Source of the DNA: CAWHYG01 sp963833505
GTDB lineage: Bacteria > Eisenbacteria > RBG-16-71-46 > CAIMUX01
Assembly: GCA_963833505.1 (NCBI GenBank)
Contig: CAWHYG010000015.1
Location: forward strand, 62,001-126,000
DNA: 64,000 nucleotides
Direction of reading: 5' to 3'
Shown: one piece after another, positions 61,737 through 64,000 of the stretch
Position numbering within the stretch: position 1 is the first letter of the stretch
Layout of the letters: every line of letters starts with the position of its first letter
The notes under the pieces: generated by a model
Told to the model about the DNA's origin: nothing
Seen by the model: only the letters and a program-made list of their open reading frames with translations
The model's database searches: none
Position numbers and translations under genes: made by a program

Positions 61737-63344
61737 TCACCGCAGGTGATACGTCCGGATCTTCCGCCAGAGGGTCTTCCGGTCGATTCCGAGCAAAGAC
61801 GCGGCCCGCCCCAGCCTCCAGGAGGTCTGCTCGAGCACCCTCCGGATGTGCGCTTCTTCCAGCGCGGCCAGGCTCAGGTCGTTCAGCGCCGCCGACCGGT
61901 CATAAGCGATCGCGCCGGACGCGGCCCCGTCCGGACCCATGTAGGACGGCGCCATTTCGGATCCCGGCGTCACACCGGTGCCGTTTGTTCCCGACCGCCC
62001 ATTCGTCCCCATTGTTCCTGCGCCATCCATCCCCGATTGTCCCCTCGTCCCCACTGTTCCCGCGCCGTCCATCCCCGACTGGCCCTTCGTCCCCACCGTC
62101 CGCGCGGGGTCCATCCCCGATCGTCCGGTTCCCACCGGCGCGGCGCCGTCCCCCTCCGACCAGGCCCGGCTTCCGACCTCCACGAACTGGAGATCCGCCG
62201 GGACGATCTCCGGGCCGCGGGCGAGCAGGAGCGCCCGTTCGAGCGTGTTCTCGAGCTCGCGCACGTTGCCGGGCCAGTCGTACTCCGCCATGGCGGCGAC
62301 GGCCGAGGACGTCAGCCGCCGCGAGGGAAACTGCTTGTGCTCGCAAAGGCGTTCGAGGAGCCCGTCGGCCAGCATCGGGATGTCCTCCCGCCTTGCCCGA
62401 AGCGGCGGGATCTCGATCACGACGACCCCGATCCGGTAGAAGAGATCCTCGCGGAAACGGCCCGCGCGGACTCCGGCCTTAAGATCCTGGTTGGTCGCGG
62501 CGAGGATGCGTGCGTCCACGTGGATGGGATCGCTCCCGCCGACCCGGGTCGTCTCCTTCTCCTGCAGGACCCGCAGCAGCTTGCTCTGGATCGCGGGACC
62601 GATGTTCCCGATCTCGTCGAGGAAGATCGTGCCTCCCTGGGCCAGCTCGAAGCGCCCCGGACGCGTCGTGACCGCGCCGGTGAACGCCCCGCGCACGTGG
62701 CCGAAGAGCTCGCTCTCGAACAGCGACTCGACCAGCGCTCCGCAATCCACCGTCACGAACGGATGGTCGCGTCTCGGGCTGGCCCGATGGATGGCGCGCG
62801 CGACCAGCTCCTTCCCCGTTCCGCTTTCCCCGAGGATGAGGACGGTGGAGTTGGACGGCCCGACCTTCTCGATCATCTCGCGGATCCGGCCGATGGCCGG
62901 GCTTTCCCCGAGGAGGCTGTCGGGTGGCCGCTCCGCCTCGAGGCGGCGGCGCAATTCCTCGTTCTCGAGCGCGAGGCGGCGCTTCTCCAGCGCCCGCGCC
63001 ACCACCAGCCGCAGCGAGTCGGCGTCGAAAGGCTTGGGAAGATAGTCGTAGGCGCCGAGCCGCATGCAATCCACGGCCGATCCTACGCTGGAATAGCCGG
63101 TGATGATGACGACGTCGAGCTCCGGAAAGGACTGCCGGATGCGGCCGAGAAGCTCGGTGCCGTCGAGGCCGGGCATGCGGAGATCGAGGAGAACCAGATC
63201 GATCCTCTCGGTCCGGAGAAAGCGGAGGGCTTCGTAGGCGTCCCGGGCCGTCTCGACTCCGTACCGGCACCGCTGCAGGATCTGCCGGCAGGAGTCGCGG
63301 ATCACCTCCTCGTCGTCGACTACCAGGATGCGCGGAACTTCCAC
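61737..63344 (-). CDS. NtrC-family sigma-54 response regulator
   Basis: A 535-residue regulator. The receiver domain has LVLLDLRMPG (phospho-acceptor Asp) and TGYSS; AAA+ has Walker A (GESGTGKELVARAIH), the sigma-54 contact GAFTGAV, Walker B (GTIFLDEIGN) and the arginine finger region. A low-complexity linker (about 400-460) holds four tandem 14-residue repeats. The Fis-type helix-turn-helix (LGRAASLLGIDRKTLWRKIRTYHL) closes it. It starts with GTG directly after the kinase stop. It binds enhancers and opens sigma-54 promoters such as the one at 61.2 kb. Confidence 0.93.
   Translation of the reverse strand: MEVPRILVVDDEEVIRDSCRQILQRCRYGVETARDAYEALRFLRTERIDLVLLDLRMPGLDGTELLGRIRQSFPELDVVIITGYSSVGSAVDCMRLGAYDYLPKPFDADSLRLVVARALEKRRLALENEELRRRLEAERPPDSLLGESPAIGRIREMIEKVGPSNSTVLILGESGTGKELVARAIHRASPRRDHPFVTVDCGALVESLFESELFGHVRGAFTGAVTTRPGRFELAQGGTIFLDEIGNIGPAIQSKLLRVLQEKETTRVGGSDPIHVDARILAATNQDLKAGVRAGRFREDLFYRIGVVVIEIPPLRARREDIPMLADGLLERLCEHKQFPSRRLTSSAVAAMAEYDWPGNVRELENTLERALLLARGPEIVPADLQFVEVGSRAWSEGDGAAPVGTGRSGMDPARTVGTKGQSGMDGAGTVGTRGQSGMDGAGTMGTNGRSGTNGTGVTPGSEMAPSYMGPDGAASGAIAYDRSAALNDLSLAALEEAHIRRVLEQTSWRLGRAASLLGIDRKTLWRKIRTYHLR
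61972..62139 (-). repeat. Four 42-bp tandem repeats in the regulator linker
   Basis: Units encode VGTGRSGMDPART, VGTKGQSGMDGAGT, VGTRGQSGMDGAGT and MGTNGRSGTNGTGV, 14 residues each (the first listed here with one residue fewer). In-frame repeats of this kind can change copy number by slippage. Confidence 0.75.
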
Positions 63345-64000
63345 TCACTCCCCCTTCCTGAGCGGCAAGAGGACGCGGAACGTGGTTCCGGCGCCCACCG
63401 CGCTCTGCACCTCGATCGTTCCGCCGTGCTGCTGCACGATGCCGTGCGAGATGGCGAGCCCGAGGCCGACTCCCTTGCCCACTTCCTTGGTGGTGAAGAA
63501 CGGCTCGAAAACTCTCGGCAGATTCTCCTCCGGAATTCCGTATCCCGTGTCGGTGACCGCCACGCGGCAGAAACCCTCGCGCTCGGAAAAGCCGCTGCGA
63601 ACGGTCAGGGCCCCGCCGTCGCGCATCGCCTCCAACGCGTTCATGATGATGTTGATGAAGACCTGCTGGATCTTGGCGGCGTCCACCTCGACCCAGAGGG
63701 GAACCGGGCACGGCTCCAGCCGCACCTGCACGCGCTGATAGAGAGGCTGGCGCTCGAGCAGGCGCAACACCTCGACCACGATCCCGTTCAGATCGGCCGA
63801 GGCGATCCGGGGCGGATTCTGGTGCGCGTAGTCGAGGAGGCCGCGGACGATCTCCCGCGCCCGGGTGGCCTGGGTGACGATCCGCTGCATGTTTTCGCGC
63901 CGGGGATCGGCTCCGTCGGTACATTCGAGGAGGAGGTTGCTGCAGAGAAGGATTCCGCCCAGCGGATTGTTGATCTCGTGGGCCACGCCCGCCGCCAGCC
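63345..64000 (-). CDS. Sensor histidine kinase, C-terminal part, runs off window
   Basis: The frame is open to the right edge. Visible are HisKA (LAAGVAHEINNPLGG, with the phospho-acceptor His), a linker with DYAHQNPPR, and HATPase_c (NIIMNALEAM, DTGYGIPEEN, GKGVGLGLAISHGIVQQHGGTI). It ends one base before the regulator's GTG, so the two are co-transcribed. The sensory part lies outside the window. Partner of the sigma-54 regulator. Confidence 0.92.
   Translation of the reverse strand, partial: LAAGVAHEINNPLGGILLCSNLLLECTDGADPRRENMQRIVTQATRAREIVRGLLDYAHQNPPRIASADLNGIVVEVLRLLERQPLYQRVQVRLEPCPVPLWVEVDAAKIQQVFINIIMNALEAMRDGGALTVRSGFSEREGFCRVAVTDTGYGIPEENLPRVFEPFFTTKEVGKGVGLGLAISHGIVQQHGGTIEVQSAVGAGTTFRVLLPLRKGE

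Noticed and set aside
1..64000. tRNA, rRNA, integrase, attachment site or replication origin
   Set aside because: Looked for cloverleaf-like and rRNA-like sequence and for phage or integrase genes; found none I could support.

Overview
The window is 64 kb of high-GC, densely coded bacterial chromosome. Several secreted proteins end in, or are followed by, FlgD-Ig/type IX-like C-terminal modules. There are also LVIVD-repeat and DNDxY/HEAT-repeat proteins, a pst-pho phosphate regulon, sigma-54 control, and a hydrogenase-heterodisulfide reductase cluster with a NADH-type module. Together these suggest an anaerobic or facultative member of an uncultured FCB-like or delta-like lineage (Eisenbacteria-type genomes look like this). 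That placement is inference; there is no rRNA in the window.

Layout. 0-2.4 kb: the tail of an M16C peptidase, a nucleotidyltransferase/small-partner pair, a small secreted protein and a decayed LVIVD/FlgD fragment. 2.5-6.6 kb: a papain-family protease with a C-terminal sorting-type domain, split by a complete ISL3-family insertion sequence with a perfect 8-bp target duplication. 6.6-12.7 kb: a four-TM protein divergent from a 1460-residue GAF/HD protein, which overlaps a VOC protein. 12.7-20.6 kb: a 1160-residue repeat protein, a zone of short repeats with a MITE-like element, a five-repeat thioredoxin-like lipoprotein with two in-frame UGA codons (probably selenocysteine), and an HtrA protease. 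21-27.6 kb: an APC permease, a LOG-family protein, metE, and hsp20 behind a sigma-54-type promoter. 27.6-37.8 kb: a candidate small RNA, phoB-phoR behind a Pho box, rfbA, a frameshifted LVIVD protein, and pstSCAB-phoU with frameshifts in pstS and pstC. 38-50.4 kb: a sensor kinase, a DUF2058-like protein, a class A penicillin-binding protein, a broken response regulator, a TPR membrane protein, a glutamine amidotransferase, a metallo-beta-lactamase-fold protein, pruA and an RRM protein. 50.2-61.1 kb: an eleven-gene operon on the minus strand. 61.2-64 kb: a truncated oxidoreductase remnant and a sigma-54 activator with its histidine kinase, which runs off the window.

The operon encodes HdrC, HdrB, an N-terminal half of HdrA, NuoE- and NuoF-like subunits, a fusion of a NuoG-type Fe-S domain to a C-terminal half of HdrA, MvhD, MvhG, MvhA, a hydrogenase maturation protease and a small zinc-finger protein. 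The subunits imply a flavin-based electron-bifurcating complex linking H2, NAD(P)H and a heterodisulfide- or ferredoxin-type partner. A GG-N10-GC sigma-54 promoter sits in front of hdrC, and the two-component pair encoded upstream on the same strand is its natural candidate regulator.

The observation most worth following is the five-repeat thioredoxin-like lipoprotein. Both UGA codons fall exactly where the first cysteine of a CxxC motif belongs. Both are followed, at identical spacing, by a perfect 6-bp hairpin with an AGUU(C/U) loop and a compensated base pair. The three sibling repeats without UGA lack that hairpin. Several other genes (pstS, pstC, a response regulator, two LVIVD/FlgD genes) carry single-base frameshifts, which could be real decay or assembly error.
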